Of a stretch of DNA of 64,000 nucleotides, positions 25,281 through 36,134 are shown in pieces. Made by a program: the position numbers and the translations under genes. Origin of the DNA: Eleusine coracana subsp. coracana (Eukaryota; Streptophyta; Magnoliopsida; Poales; Poaceae); NCBI GenBank assembly GCA_032690845.1, contig CM064420.1, positions 59,508,707-59,572,706 on the forward strand, in the 5' to 3' direction. The stretch's first letter is position 1, and each line of letters begins with the position of its first letter. The notes under the pieces are model-generated. The model was not told the DNA's origin and made no database searches. It saw nothing but the letters and a program-made list of their open reading frames with translations.

Positions 25281-26183
25281 ATGATGATGGAGGAAGAGGA
25301 CGACGACTTCACCTTCCCCACCACCGTCGTCGCCGCGGCAGAAGACAGGACGGTGGCGATGGAGACAGACGCCGTCCTCCTCGGGGACAAAAAGCTGCTG
25401 CTTCTTCACGGCTCTGCTTCCCCTGGTCTTCCTCCGCGGGCCGCGTCGTCGTCACGCCTCTGGCCGTTCGCCGCTGCCCCGACCACCGCCACTGCTTCTA
25501 CTGCTGCTGCGGCGGCGGTGAAGGACCAAGAAGCTCCGGCATCGTTAGCGAGAAGGGAGGAGCGTGCCGCGGTTGTGGATGACGACGAGGACAGGATGGA
25601 CATGCTGTGGGACGACGACGCAGCCGCGGCGGCGTCGACAAGGCCAAGGAGCGTCAACAACGACGACGACACCGCGAAGCGCGGCGGGCGTGCAGAGACG
25701 AAGCCACGGCTCCCTGCTTCTGCGAAGCCGGCGGACGACGAGCCCGCGGCGGAGCAGGAGCGGATGGACCAGCTGTGGGAGAGCTTCAACGAGGAGCTGC
25801 TCCTCCTGCGCCGCGCCCGCTCCAACTCCAATAAGAAGCAGCACCACAGGCGCGTAGGCGTGGCCGTGGCGCCGGGACCACCGCTGCCGGAGCATGACGG
25901 TTGGTACCTCTGCCCGTCGTCCACGTCGGACAACGCCGACGAGTCCGAGGAGGACGACGAGGCGGTGTCCACGTCGTCGCCGCGGCGGTACGGGTGCGCG
26001 CCAACCATGCTCCGCGCGTCGTCGCGGGCCGGCGGGGCGGCCCAGTTCTGCGGCGGCGGCAGCCCGGCGCGCCGCCGCTCCACCCGCGGCGGCGGGTGGG
26101 CGCTGCTGCTCAGGCTCTTCCGGAGGCTCTTCGCCGTCGACAAGGGCGCGCCGCCGCGCCGCACCAGCGTCTACATGCCGTGA
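25281..26183 (+). CDS. Intronless plant protein of unknown function with two RMDxLW motifs
   Basis: I do not recognise the family. The 300-residue frame is GC-rich, as in many grass single-exon genes, and open throughout. The N-terminus is acidic (MMMEEEDDDF). Two copies of a similar motif occur, DRMDMLWDDD near residue 107 and ERMDQLWESFNEEL near residue 161, the second followed by a basic leucine-rich stretch. The middle is Ala/Asp/Glu-rich and the last 70 residues are strongly basic with WALLLRLFRRLF, a short amphipathic or membrane-associating helix. I see no signal peptide or catalytic motif. The first of three in-frame ATG codons (25281, 25284, 25287) was taken; the others are equally possible. 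The motif repeat argues for a real gene over a GC-rich chance frame. Confidence 0.65.
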   Translation: MMMEEEDDDFTFPTTVVAAAEDRTVAMETDAVLLGDKKLLLLHGSASPGLPPRAASSSRLWPFAAAPTTATASTAAAAAVKDQEAPASLARREERAAVVDDDEDRMDMLWDDDAAAAASTRPRSVNNDDDTAKRGGRAETKPRLPASAKPADDEPAAEQERMDQLWESFNEELLLLRRARSNSNKKQHHRRVGVAVAPGPPLPEHDGWYLCPSSTSDNADESEEDDEAVSTSSPRRYGCAPTMLRASSRAGGAAQFCGGGSPARRRSTRGGGWALLLRLFRRLFAVDKGAPPRRTSVYMP

Positions 26184-26851
26184 CGCTGTCGTTACCCACT
26201 GTACTTGAGGTTGAGGAACATTTGCTGCAGATTTTTACGGCAATCTCTCTCTCTCTCTCTCTCTTTTTACTGCGAAACTAGCTCCGTGTCGTACACCCCC
26301 CAAAAAAAACTTTGTACTTGATCCACGACTCAGTACTAAATATTAATTAACAGAAGAATAAGAACAACTTCCTGTTCTTCTTTTTTGCTACAAAAAAAAT
26401 TGATTCGTCCAATTTTTTTTTTAGGCGCAGAACAGAGCTTTAGCTAGTGCGTGGTGCATGCGTGTGTGTAGGACTGTGGATAGGCGGCGTGTGTGGTGCG
26501 GGGTGGTGATTAAAGGAAAAAAGAGACGACACTACTGCTAATTATTCAGCCACGGTACAAATAAAGCTTGGTCCACCCAGTATTATTCTGCCATGATGAA
26601 GTGTCACCTTTAGATCGATTTCGTCCCCGAGTGGTAGCTCAACCAAGCACTGAGAAACGCGCACTCGAAAAGCCAAAAACAACGGGCGAAAATTCTCTAT
26701 ATAAAAACAAGCGTGCATTATGTATGTATGACACCCATGCACTAACCGTCAAAGAGCAGCGAGGACAGGGACAGCCAACGACCGGCCTGATTGCAACGGC
26801 CGAGCTGTACGCGTCGCTTAATTCTACGCCCGCCTCAACAGCCAGCCCAGA

Positions 26852-26882
<31 letters not shown>

Positions 26883-28217
26883 ACGAATCAACTGGTAGCT
26901 AGGGAGTGAGCAAAGCCAGTTTTAAAATTAGTGGGAATGCTTTGATGCAACCGGTCAAAGTGTTGCACGTAAGCTAAAGCGATGCTCGTATATGCATTTG
27001 TTTGCGACCATCTCACCGAGACCCGCCGCCTGACTACAACAGCGAAGCTGTGCGTTTAATTCTACGGCTTCTTCATCAGCCAGCCTCTGAATATTTATCG
27101 TCGAGACAAGATGCTGGCCGGGGAGGCGACAACAGTGTGAATTACCAATAGGAATACATTAAACTCGTCGTGACCAGTCAAACTACTGTCCTTGCATGTA
27201 AGGTAAGGCGACAAATTAAGGGCTAAGTACCGTACCTGTTGGCAACAAAATCAACTTAATTCACAGTTCGTTAGTGTAGTTAGCACAAGAATCCAAGGGA
27301 ATGGTTGTTCTGGACCAGGCTAAATTATACTAGCATTCAAGTGGTGAATTTTTTTTCATTTAACTTTTTTACGAAACAAAGTACTATTCAGTAATCATTC
27401 AAAAAATTGTTGAATTAGTGTGAGCCAGAGCCTTTTTTTTTTTCTGGGCGAGGCCATTTCGGGGAAAATATTCAGGTGGTTGCTTACCATTTCTGCAAGC
27501 AAACCCGCGACCAGTTCAGTGGTTCATTTGGGCTAAAAACCTTGTGCCCACTCCATGCACTACTCTCTGTCTAAAGATGAATTGGGAGCAAAAATCAGTG
27601 CATCCCGTTTGCCATCGAGAGAACATAGGTATATTCTCCCATTTCCTGGTCTAGCTGCAAACGTCTCTTATGTCGTATTCATACCAGGGAACAGAGCAGT
27701 CCAAGCAGATACTCTAAAAGGAGTAGCTTAGATCCAACAACCTCGTTTCAGCAGATCCTGTGACAACTGATTGCTCACTGATTCAGTAGTAATTTCCTCA
27801 ACAAACAAACTCATTTCTAAAATGACACTCACTTCTGTCAGGTTCGCTCTAAAATGGGAGAATATACCTATGTTCTGTCTAAAATGGCATTTTCATCAGA
27901 CCAAAAATGAACTGGAACTTATTACATGCAATGATGTTACAGAAAAAAAAGTTTAGCGATGTAAATAAAAATAATGACAAAACAACTGGCTAGATCATCT
28001 GGTCCTGTAGGCTTAAAGCTTGAAAACATGATTCGAACTTGTCTACTGGATCCTGCTCCTTGAAGCAGCTGCATTCCTGAATCTTTAGTATTCTTCATGG
28101 TAAAAAGCTAGCCTGAGACCTGCAAAAAGATGCACTCCGCTCACTAAATAGAAAAAGAACAAAATGCAGCGGTTTTGTTGTTCTGACATATAGAGCCTCG
28201 GTAAATGCACACCTTGC
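26184..28217. other. Convergent intergenic region, unknown gene / PDI gene
   Basis: This stretch contains (CT)n runs at about 26242-26264 and 26851-26875 and a 25-base perfect inverted repeat (27620-27644 with 27852-27876). 3' UTRs of both flanking genes should lie at its ends. No convincing gene was found. Confidence 0.65.
27620..27876. repeat. 25-bp perfect inverted repeat with a 207-bp loop
   Basis: The arm at 27620-27644 (starting AGAACATAGGTATATTCTCC) is the exact reverse complement of 27852-27876. Similarity fades outside the arms, where CTGTCTAAA occurs beside both. No MITE terminus or target duplication was recognised. Confidence 0.75.
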
Positions 28218-31200
28218 TCACAGTTCATCCTTCACAAGCTCCGGTTCAGTTTCTTCATCTACACTGGCGTCGGTCTTAGCTATATCGTCCTCTTGAGTAG
28301 TTTCACCAGGTTTGGAGCCCTTGTTCTTCTTGATGAAATCGATGATCGCCTCAGCCGTCCTACCCCCTTCGTATGATAGAAGGTTTCCCCCGGATGAGTA
28401 GAAGTATATGGTCGGGTAGCCCTCAACTTTGAAATCTGATGGTATGTCGTTGGTGGTAGCATCCTGCGAAGCCAAAACGAATTGAGATGGACAAACACAG
28501 AATTTTTGCTAAATGAAACAGGACCGGCCTGGGATGCAGACATGATATTAGTTCTACATAATGCTGCCTAAGGATCTTGTGATCGTTAGCAGCTTTCTCT
28601 TTATGATTACAGATTCTGTAACGAAATAGAAGCACTATATTTACTTAGGTTCGTTTCGAATTTATTGCAGACATTAGTTTTCCAAAAATTATTGGAACGC
28701 AGAGCTTTTTGTTAGCTTGTAAGAATTTTTTTTTAGAAACGGGAATATTTATTAACTTTGTAGCCTGCAAGAATGGCTGCAGACGATGCACTATGAAGCG
28801 TGCATAACAGTAAGTTGATCGTTAAGACGTCGGGAAGTAATCAAGTGAAGCAATGGAGAGGACGGTTGAATCAGCATAGCAGTGCACATTACGTACCATC
28901 TTCGCTATGATCACATCTTCATCATTCTGCAACGAAACTGCAACTTCATCCAAGATTGGGGCCAACTTCTGACAATGGCCACACCACGATGCATAAAATT
29001 CAAGCAGAACTGCAGCCAAATATCATGTAAGTTCTGACATTTTAAAACTGAGGAGGCAACTAATCAAGCATCATGTTAAACCAGTTGTACGGTCAAGAGA
29101 ACAAACCATTCTTGCCAGAGTTGAAAACCACATCATTAAGACTATTAGCAACGACAACCTTAACAGGCTGATCATTAATCTCTGGAACTGGATCTGACTT
29201 GACATATGGTGCCTAGATACCATCCTACATGAATAATCACAAGGGCCAGTTACGGGAAACTGCAAATTAAATGTTTCAACGGAAAGTGACTTCAAAGAAA
29301 TTTACTTTAAGCCACTAAGAGCCCTATATAAACAATAAATATGACAAACAAAAGGCTGAGGACACATGGCGTCATTAAAGAAGTAGGCCTTACAGTATAA
29401 TCTTTCAGCCAGGGTAAGATTTGATCAGGCTCTACAGTTGGTTTGATAAATTTTGCATCGGATGTTTGTATGAATATGAGGGGCACATCACTTTCCTTTA
29501 GCCCAAAGTACTGTAGGATTTGCACCAGAAAATGTTCAGATGAATAAACGATGGAAGTCACAACACAAATAGTGTATAAGTTTCTAAAGAAAACCTGGAA
29601 AGCACCCTGTGCATCCGTAATATCACCAATCAGAAAACTTATATTATTTGCACCATATTGTTTTGCAGCTTCATAAATCTGACCCTTAAAGGCCTCAACT
29701 CTGTCATCACTGAAGCTCAGGAAAAGCATTGCCTGTCCAGCCAGATTCCGGGATCAGTTCATAAAACACCTGTACTATTTATTAGGGAAGCAATAAACGT
29801 GCTAAAATTTGGGACTGAAGATCAACAACAAGCTAGATGTGTTCTACAAGCATAAAGCAGACATCCAAAATCAGGATCGTAATTGTGACAAATCAGAAAC
29901 TTACTTTGGCACCAGCATTCTCAAAATATTTGATGAGATATTTCTGGTTACTCGGATCAGTGTCAAAGGTCACTACAGTTGGGAAACCAGAAACTTCGAT
30001 AAACTGTTGTAGTGCATCCTTGTCAAACTCCTACACACACAAGAAAAAAACGATCATGCATTATAGAACACATAATACCATAATTTTATAAAACTTAACA
30101 GATGCTTTAAAGAATCATAAAAGTCCAGCAGACAACAACGATGTCCAACTTTTAGAATCAAAAGATACCTGAGAATCAACAAAGAGCTCATCAAATGGTT
30201 TAAAGAGCCGAATAAGAGGCCCTTTGACAGTGTTATCACCTCGTGGAAGAATACTGGCATCCAGTGTGTGGAGGAAATCATAGTCAGCTCGCATTTTCTC
30301 TGCCACGGCCATGAAATTCTCGAACTCACTTCCATCAAAAGCAGGGAAAACTCCAACCTGCAACATGTTTGGGGATAGTCACAAATCTCACATTTTTTTT
30401 CCTTTGAAATAGGAACGCAAACTGCAAAACAGAAAAGTAACTAACAATGACCACATCCTTGTCACCGATCAAGTTCGCGGCATCCTCCATAGACTTGATC
30501 TCCACAGATGCAGGACCAACTTGTTTTTTCAGATACTCCACTATGCCATCTGCGACCCTAGGGCCGTTGTACTCTTGCACATTGTCCCCTTGCTTCCTCA
30601 AGATCTTGATAGTGGGGAACCCCTGCACGTCGTACTTTTCGCTGAGATCCTTGTTCTTCTTGTCGCTCGCGTCAACCTTGGCAAGAACGACAGGTGGGTC
30701 ATGTTTGCTTAGGATGGACGCCGCCTTCTCGTACTGCAATATGAGATGGACAGGGCGGTGGACAGTAAGCGTTACATATTCCCCTCAAGAAGCAGAATCA
30801 TTGGTTTAGAATTTCAGAGGATTTCTGTCATTCAAAAAGTACCTCTGGAGCTAACTGCTTGCAATGGCCACACCTGTGGGTAACAAAAGATCAATGGAAC
30901 ATTTCAGTTTGTCAGTAGCAGGTCATAAGCTACAATTTTTGTGGGAACCAAATATAAACTGTGATTTTTTGTTTCAGTTTGAACCAGACATCAAAGAAAG
31001 AATCTGTAAAGTTTAAAATCCCTCTCTAGTCTGTATCACTGCCACATGTGACAACTACAACGGAAACATCAGAAAAGTTAAGAGCTACCATGTCTGTTCA
31101 CGAGTCAATGATAACAGTTTTAATTATTTCCCGTTTTTTTTTTGTTTACTTGCTTCCATTTCCCTCTCCATATGCAACCTCGAAAAGGTTCAGATTCCAA

Positions 31201-31634
31201 GACATGTTGACTATGTTGACTACTCTTGCTCCAAGGTTTTTCGTTAGTGTTTTATACACCAATGTGAAAAGCAGGGATTGGCGAAGACACAAGGCCAAAG
31301 TTCCGAATTCTCGTTGTTTTCGAGAACAGGTGGGATGTTGTCAAACACAAAAAATTTGAAAGCTTGTGCACCGAATTCCCCACAAACGGTGATACCAAGA
31401 ACTGTGGGACGGCTAAACACTGGGTCTCGACTCGAGCAACGGAGGAGATGGAAGGAGAAGAGATCCGCACCAGGGGGCGTAAAACTCGACGACGATGAAC
31501 TGGTGCTTCGCCACCACCTCCGAGAAGTTGCCCGTGTCCAGCGTCAGCACCGCCTCCTCTTCAGCGAGCGTCGACGACAGCAGCAGCAGCGCCGCGAGGA
31601 AGAAGGCGGTGGGGAACAGCGAAGAGATCGCCAT
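28218..31634 (-). CDS. PDIL1-3: Protein disulfide isomerase, PDIL1 type (a-b-b'-a'-KDEL)
   Basis: ER-lumen oxidoreductase that forms and rearranges disulfide bonds in secretory proteins. Proposed exons: 31634-31471, 30873-30843, 30733-30446, 30357-30169, 30030-29905, 29732-29595, 29510-29394, 29212-29107, 29009-28897, 28463-28218. They sum to 506 codons including stop (505 aa), the normal size for the class. The first 24 residues form a hydrophobic signal peptide. Thioredoxin-like domains a and a' carry the active sites FYAPWCGHC (Cys 56 and 59) and FYASWCGHC (Cys 396 and 399). The b and b' domains lie between. The protein ends in an acidic stretch and KDEL, the ER retrieval signal. The first active-site motif is interrupted by an intron at its Trp codon. 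PDIL1-3 is chosen from recalled rice gene order; PDIL1-1 and PDIL1-2 share the same architecture. Confidence 0.93.
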
Positions 31635-32450
31635 TGCTGGGGCTTCTGAGGCACGTCCAGTGTCAGCGCTCGAGATCGACGAGGCGAGCATTTAATGCGC
31701 GTGGAGGCGTCGGCTCGCGCTTGCGAGCGGACTAGAACCGGGCGGGAATTTTTTTTTCCCGGTTTCTGTTCTATTCTACAGTAATCAGAATGCATTACTC
31801 ATTCCTTCCGTCTTTGCATTGCACTTGGTTTATTTGGATCTTTCACAAAAAAGAACCGAGTCCAGATTGCTATGTCTCTTCTTTAAAACCCACATCGTCA
31901 GACACAGTTGCTTTCACCCTTAACCATAAAAAAATGTTGCAGTTTAAGAGTTGGCATGTTACACTGACCACTTGGTTAATCAAATGTCAGTGGCATCCTG
32001 AACAATCTCAGATTGGATCAAGGCAAACAACACCCAGGTCAGTCCACTTCCACTAGTAAAAAAAACAAAAGCAAATAGCCACAGTAGACGATTAGTCACG
32101 AGCAAATAATTACAGATACGCTAAGTCACACAAAAAAATGATGACAATTGTATGATTCTCATTCAATGGGAACATCATGATTCCTTCCCAAGCGATCATT
32201 TTCGCTCCAAGAGATACTGATAACATACTGCACATCAGGCTACTTGCACGAGACTTCAGGCAGAAGTACCATTTTCGTTCCAAGAGATACTGATAAGATA
32301 ACACATCGCACATCATGTAATTTGCACGAGACTTCAGGCATCATCTACAATGGGTTAAACGGACAGTGAACATGTCAAACAAGTTGCATCGATCTACTAC
32401 TAAACAAAACTCTCAGTAGTGCGATAGAAGAGGTAGAGCCAGCGTCTGCC
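31635..32450. other. Spacer between PDI promoter and GPN2 3' end
   Basis: Both genes lie on the minus strand, so this 0.8 kb holds the PDI promoter and the GPN2 3' UTR. Two tandem copies of a 73-base unit occur at about 32198-32343. The GC-rich stretch just right of 31634 is the PDI 5' UTR. There is no clear TATA box. Confidence 0.6.
32198..32343. repeat. 73-bp tandem duplication in the GPN2 3' flank
   Basis: Two adjacent units share TTTTCG(C/T)TCCAAGAGATACTGATAA and TTGCACGAGACTTCAGGCA, starting near 32198 and 32271. They probably lie in the GPN2 3' UTR. Confidence 0.85.
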
Positions 32451-35400
32451 TCATTCCATCCTGCTTTTCCGTTGCACAAACTCATCATCTTTCATGTACT
32501 TCTCCTGTACTTCTGCTGTTGTATGAACTTTGTTAAGGAAACAAAAAGAATCTGCAAGTATATGTAACAGATAATAAAGAGCTTAGGTGATATGGATTTG
32601 ATTAGGGGTACAAGTGGGTTGCAAGAGCAAACCAACAAATGATGCATCCAGTCTCCTTATTTAGAGCCGGCCCTTCCTATCTCCTAGCTGATCCCTAACA
32701 AAACAGATCTGCCTAACTTATCTCTTGCCTAACAAACCAATGCTAAATCTAATCCACGTGAAGAGTAACATGCCCAGCTAACCAATACTTATCTCTAATC
32801 TGGTGGCCCCTAGCAAGGCCCACGCCATAACAAAGGTGCATTTCATTTCATGTCCAATAAAATGGTAACATGCATTTCATTTCATGTCCAAAAGGCTATT
32901 CATTTTTCCTCATGGTTGATTGAAATCATGTTTTAACTTTTAAGATACAACGGCAGAATCATGTAAAGATTCCCATGGCTAGCACAATACAAACAATGGT
33001 AAATTGACACTAAATCAACAAATGGTTGGCCTTCCATGTGTTTTGACTTGTGATCTGGTCACCATGGGCTTACCACAAACTTTGATGACACAAAGTGATA
33101 TGATCAGCAAGGAGGGTCTATTTATATTACCTACAGTCAATATTTTATGCCTGTACATGCAAGATTTTAATAATGTCGAAATAGAGTTGATTTAATAATG
33201 GCGTTCTGGACCAATGAGTTATTGTAGATAGATGGCTTGTTTTGACAAGATTATTATAAAAACAAGCAAAGGATATCTGAAATAATCCCAACCAAGAGGT
33301 GCTGCCGCAATTTTGCTGAACTCAACAACACTGCTGTCAATAGAAGAAAATATATAACCATTGCTCTTATCAATTAGCTTCACAAGATTACCAACACTTT
33401 CCTTGTCCTAAAAGACAAAAAGGTCGTCACAATTAAAGACAATGAGGAATTGGATTGAAACATCCAAGCCATCCAAAGACATACCTGGATGTCCAGAGTT
33501 GAGAAATTAACTAAATTGAATCCGTCAATCACTTCACAAAGCTCCTCAGTAAGTTTCCTGGTAGCAGGTTCACCCAAAAAAAATTACAAGTTAGACAACA
33601 TAAATGTTCTATTTCAAAATTGGATAATACGATTTTAGGAGAAAGTAACCAATTAGAAAACAATAAGCTGCAATCCTCTTACTGGTTACAGGATCACAGT
33701 ATTTGCATATGTGGAACAATCACATTAATCACTTTTCTTTTTGTAGCAATGCATGAAGAATGATCTGCTACCAACTTAGAAATTAGAAACAATACACATA
33801 ATTCTCAACTCTAGTTTAAGATTATTACTTTTGCCCCTGAGCATATGTTTACTTAGTAAATTTCTGATGAACAGGAAACTCAAGATTTTTCAAGTAAGTA
33901 CATCAGTATATTTTTTATAACAACAACAATGACAACAAAACCTTTTAGTCCCAAGCAAGCCTAGACATCCAATTTATTTCAGTAGTTTTTTTTTCTTGAA
34001 ATTTGTTTCAATGGTTGATTCAGGGGAATTAGAGATGTCTACAAAGTCCACACCAAATTTATTGAAATTTAAAATTTCAACAGAAGCAACTTCTTGCTGT
34101 TGCTGCAAAATTAGGCGTTTGCACCTCAGATATTCACCTGTATTTGGCAGAACGAGGATCTTGCTCAAGATGGTATTGAAGACGCTTAAGATCTTGGACA
34201 TCGGTGTAGTACTCAAGGTTGAACGCTGCCAACCAAAAGGATGAATAAATACTACAGTATAAACATTCGATCATATATAATTCCCATGAGCAGAAAAATG
34301 TTCAAATGATTTGAAGACAGAAAGCATAGTACCTAAATCTCCATAGTTCTCAATAAGGTCAATCTTTGACAAGACATTGATGTGTGGTAGTTCGATGTGT
34401 AGCATTGCTGACAGTGAAAGAAGCAAAGCACTAACATACTTCCCAGGATCACAGCATAAATGGGCATCGATAAGGTGCACGACAGTCAGCTGCAAAATAT
34501 CGAAAAGAAAGATTGAACAATCTAGTTCATCAGACATATGGATCAAGAATAAGTGCATACCCTCAAGTTTAGCCTCTTTATGAGTTTTTCAATAACACTT
34601 CTTGCATTTGAGTGAAGGAAGAAAAGTTCCACTTGGCCAGGAAAATCAAACAACAGATAGTGATCTGCAGATAATCAGGATCATAAATTAATAAAGAAAA
34701 CAGTACAATTTGAGCAGTATCTGTATTTAGATAGTTCAGGTCTCTTTTATTATGACTTCAATCATTAAGAACATTTTGTAAACAGACTGAGGTGAACCTA
34801 GACAATTACTTTTTCCCAGGATCATAATGATCAAATACAAGAACATTTAAAAAGAAACAGACAACCAAATTAGCTATTTATTCATGTTTTTCTTCTCATC
34901 CAAGTCCTCTGGCTTTCTGTGGTATGAACATTCTCGTGTACATTGCAGCTGAAGAGCTTCTTTTGTGCAGAGAGATATTTGAACCTACCTTCAATAAGAG
35001 GCTTCAACTTTTCCTCAAGCCAGTCAATGTTCTTCTCCAAGTAGTCCATACAATAAATGAGACCTGAAATAGATGTCAACATAACAGCACAAGTAGTCAC
35101 ATTGTTAGAAGCAACACTGGCACAGTTGATCCTTGAGCAGCAGTAGGGCAGAGCGCCAACCTCCATTAGGGCCAAGAGAATGCTCAGCCATGACATCACT
35201 GAGCTTTACGAGGTCCTCGATGTTTACAGCACATTCGTATCTTTTTAGCACTGTGAAGGACACATTCCAAGTGCAAGAGGAGAACACCAAAGAAGTGATA
35301 GGAGTGAATATGCAGGGAAAGGACCATTTTAGCGCACAATGAAATAAGGATACGGCAATGCATCATTGGCAGGGTCGAGGTTCACAACCGCAACTTTCCT

Positions 35401-35810
35401 GCAAACCAACAAGTGAACACGTAAATGTGGTAATCTAAGCCAGCAAACTATCAACTTCACCTCTGTGTCCCCAAATTGTATGGTTCTACCTCAATAAACC
35501 TAATTTAAGATGTCTAATTTAAACCCCCTGCACAGCTTCATGCAGCATCAATAATATTGATACGAACCACTTCAGTTAAGCAACTAGTGAGGAGCAACCA
35601 AATCACACAGCGGTGTCCACGCAAGTAATAAACACGCTGGACTTCACAAGGGCAAGCACATTCCACTTCATGAGTAGCTAGCGAGGAGCAAGCACTAGTG
35701 AGAGAAAACGGTTCGCACCTTCCGAGGAGGGAGAGGAACTGCGACATGCCGTTGCAGTAGGTGGTCTTGCCGGAGCCCGGCGGGCCGATCACCACCTGCC
35801 CAAACACCAT
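32451..35810 (-). CDS. GPN2: GPN-loop GTPase 2 (QQT1-like)
   Basis: GPN-loop GTPases help assemble RNA polymerase II and bring it into the nucleus; the Arabidopsis GPN2 homologue is QQT1, needed in early embryos. Proposed exons: 35810-35719, 35398-35354, 35240-35161, 35063-34989, 34664-34561, 34489-34333, 34225-34138, 33557-33485, 33407-33277, 32520-32451. They give 304 aa in one frame, the usual GPN2 size. The P-loop is GPPGSGKTT (residues 9-17). The GPN insertion GPNGG is at 69-73, the G3 motif DFPGQ at 104-108 and the G4-like SKID at 173-176. The tail has the conserved QEKYMKDDEFV. Introns 2 and 9 have minor-spliceosome signals. The last exon joins only if an AT-AC intron is used. The gene shares a roughly 325-base upstream region with the divergent PPR gene. 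Confidence 0.95.
32521..33276 (-). other. U12-type AT-AC intron of GPN2 (intron 9)
   Basis: On the minus strand the exon ends GATTATTTCAG and the intron starts ATATCCTTTG, the full U12 AT-AC donor consensus. The intron ends TTCCTTAACAAAGTTCATAC: TTCCTTAAC matches the U12 branch consensus and sits about 12 bases before the terminal AC. Joining AG to AACAGCAGAAG restores Arg-Thr-Ala-Glu and the conserved QEKYMKDDEFV tail. No GT-AG pair was seen that does this. Confidence 0.88.
35241..35353 (-). other. U12-type GT-AG intron of GPN2 (intron 2)
   Basis: The donor is GTATCCTTATTT, an exact U12 match. The acceptor TAAAAAG lacks a pyrimidine tract and follows TGTCCTTCAC, close to the U12 branch consensus (C in place of R), with its A about 13 bases from the splice site. 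The junction keeps DALP-YECAVNIEDL in frame. Confidence 0.78.
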
Positions 35811-36037
35811 CCCTGACGGCCGAGGACTACCTAGCTAAGGCTCCGATTCTCCCTCTCGGTACCCACCTGCCTATACCAGCGGCGGAGGGCGCTGGGGCGG
35901 TGTAGGTAGGGTTTTCGCCGGAGATGGCCGCGGCGGCCGTGCGGCGAGCAGAGGCGGAGGGTTCTGGAAAAGGAAAGAGGCAGACGGTGGCTCACATTTT
36001 AATCCCTTGACCCATCAAAGGTCGGTCCTTATCTTAG

Positions 36038-36074
36038 TGGGCCAAACATGAGGCCCGATACAATCTACGGCCCA
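36038..36074. promoter_or_regulatory. Paired site II (TGGGCC) elements in the GPN2/PPR divergent promoter
   Basis: TGGGCC occurs at 36038-36043 and its complement GGCCCA at 36069-36074, within the 325 bases between the two divergent start codons. Site II elements are common in promoters of plant housekeeping, ribosome and organelle-gene-expression genes, which fits both neighbours. There is no TATA box. Confidence 0.45.
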
Positions 36075-36134
36075 GGACTAGTGAATAGCCCGGCCTGTTG
36101 TTTGTTGATGCTCTCTCTGTTCGTCTGGGAACGC

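Noticed and set aside
30169..30446. PDI intron with donor GTATCTTTTG considered as U12 type
   Set aside because: The donor has one mismatch to the U12 consensus, and the next acceptor follows an ordinary pyrimidine tract with no U12 branch site.
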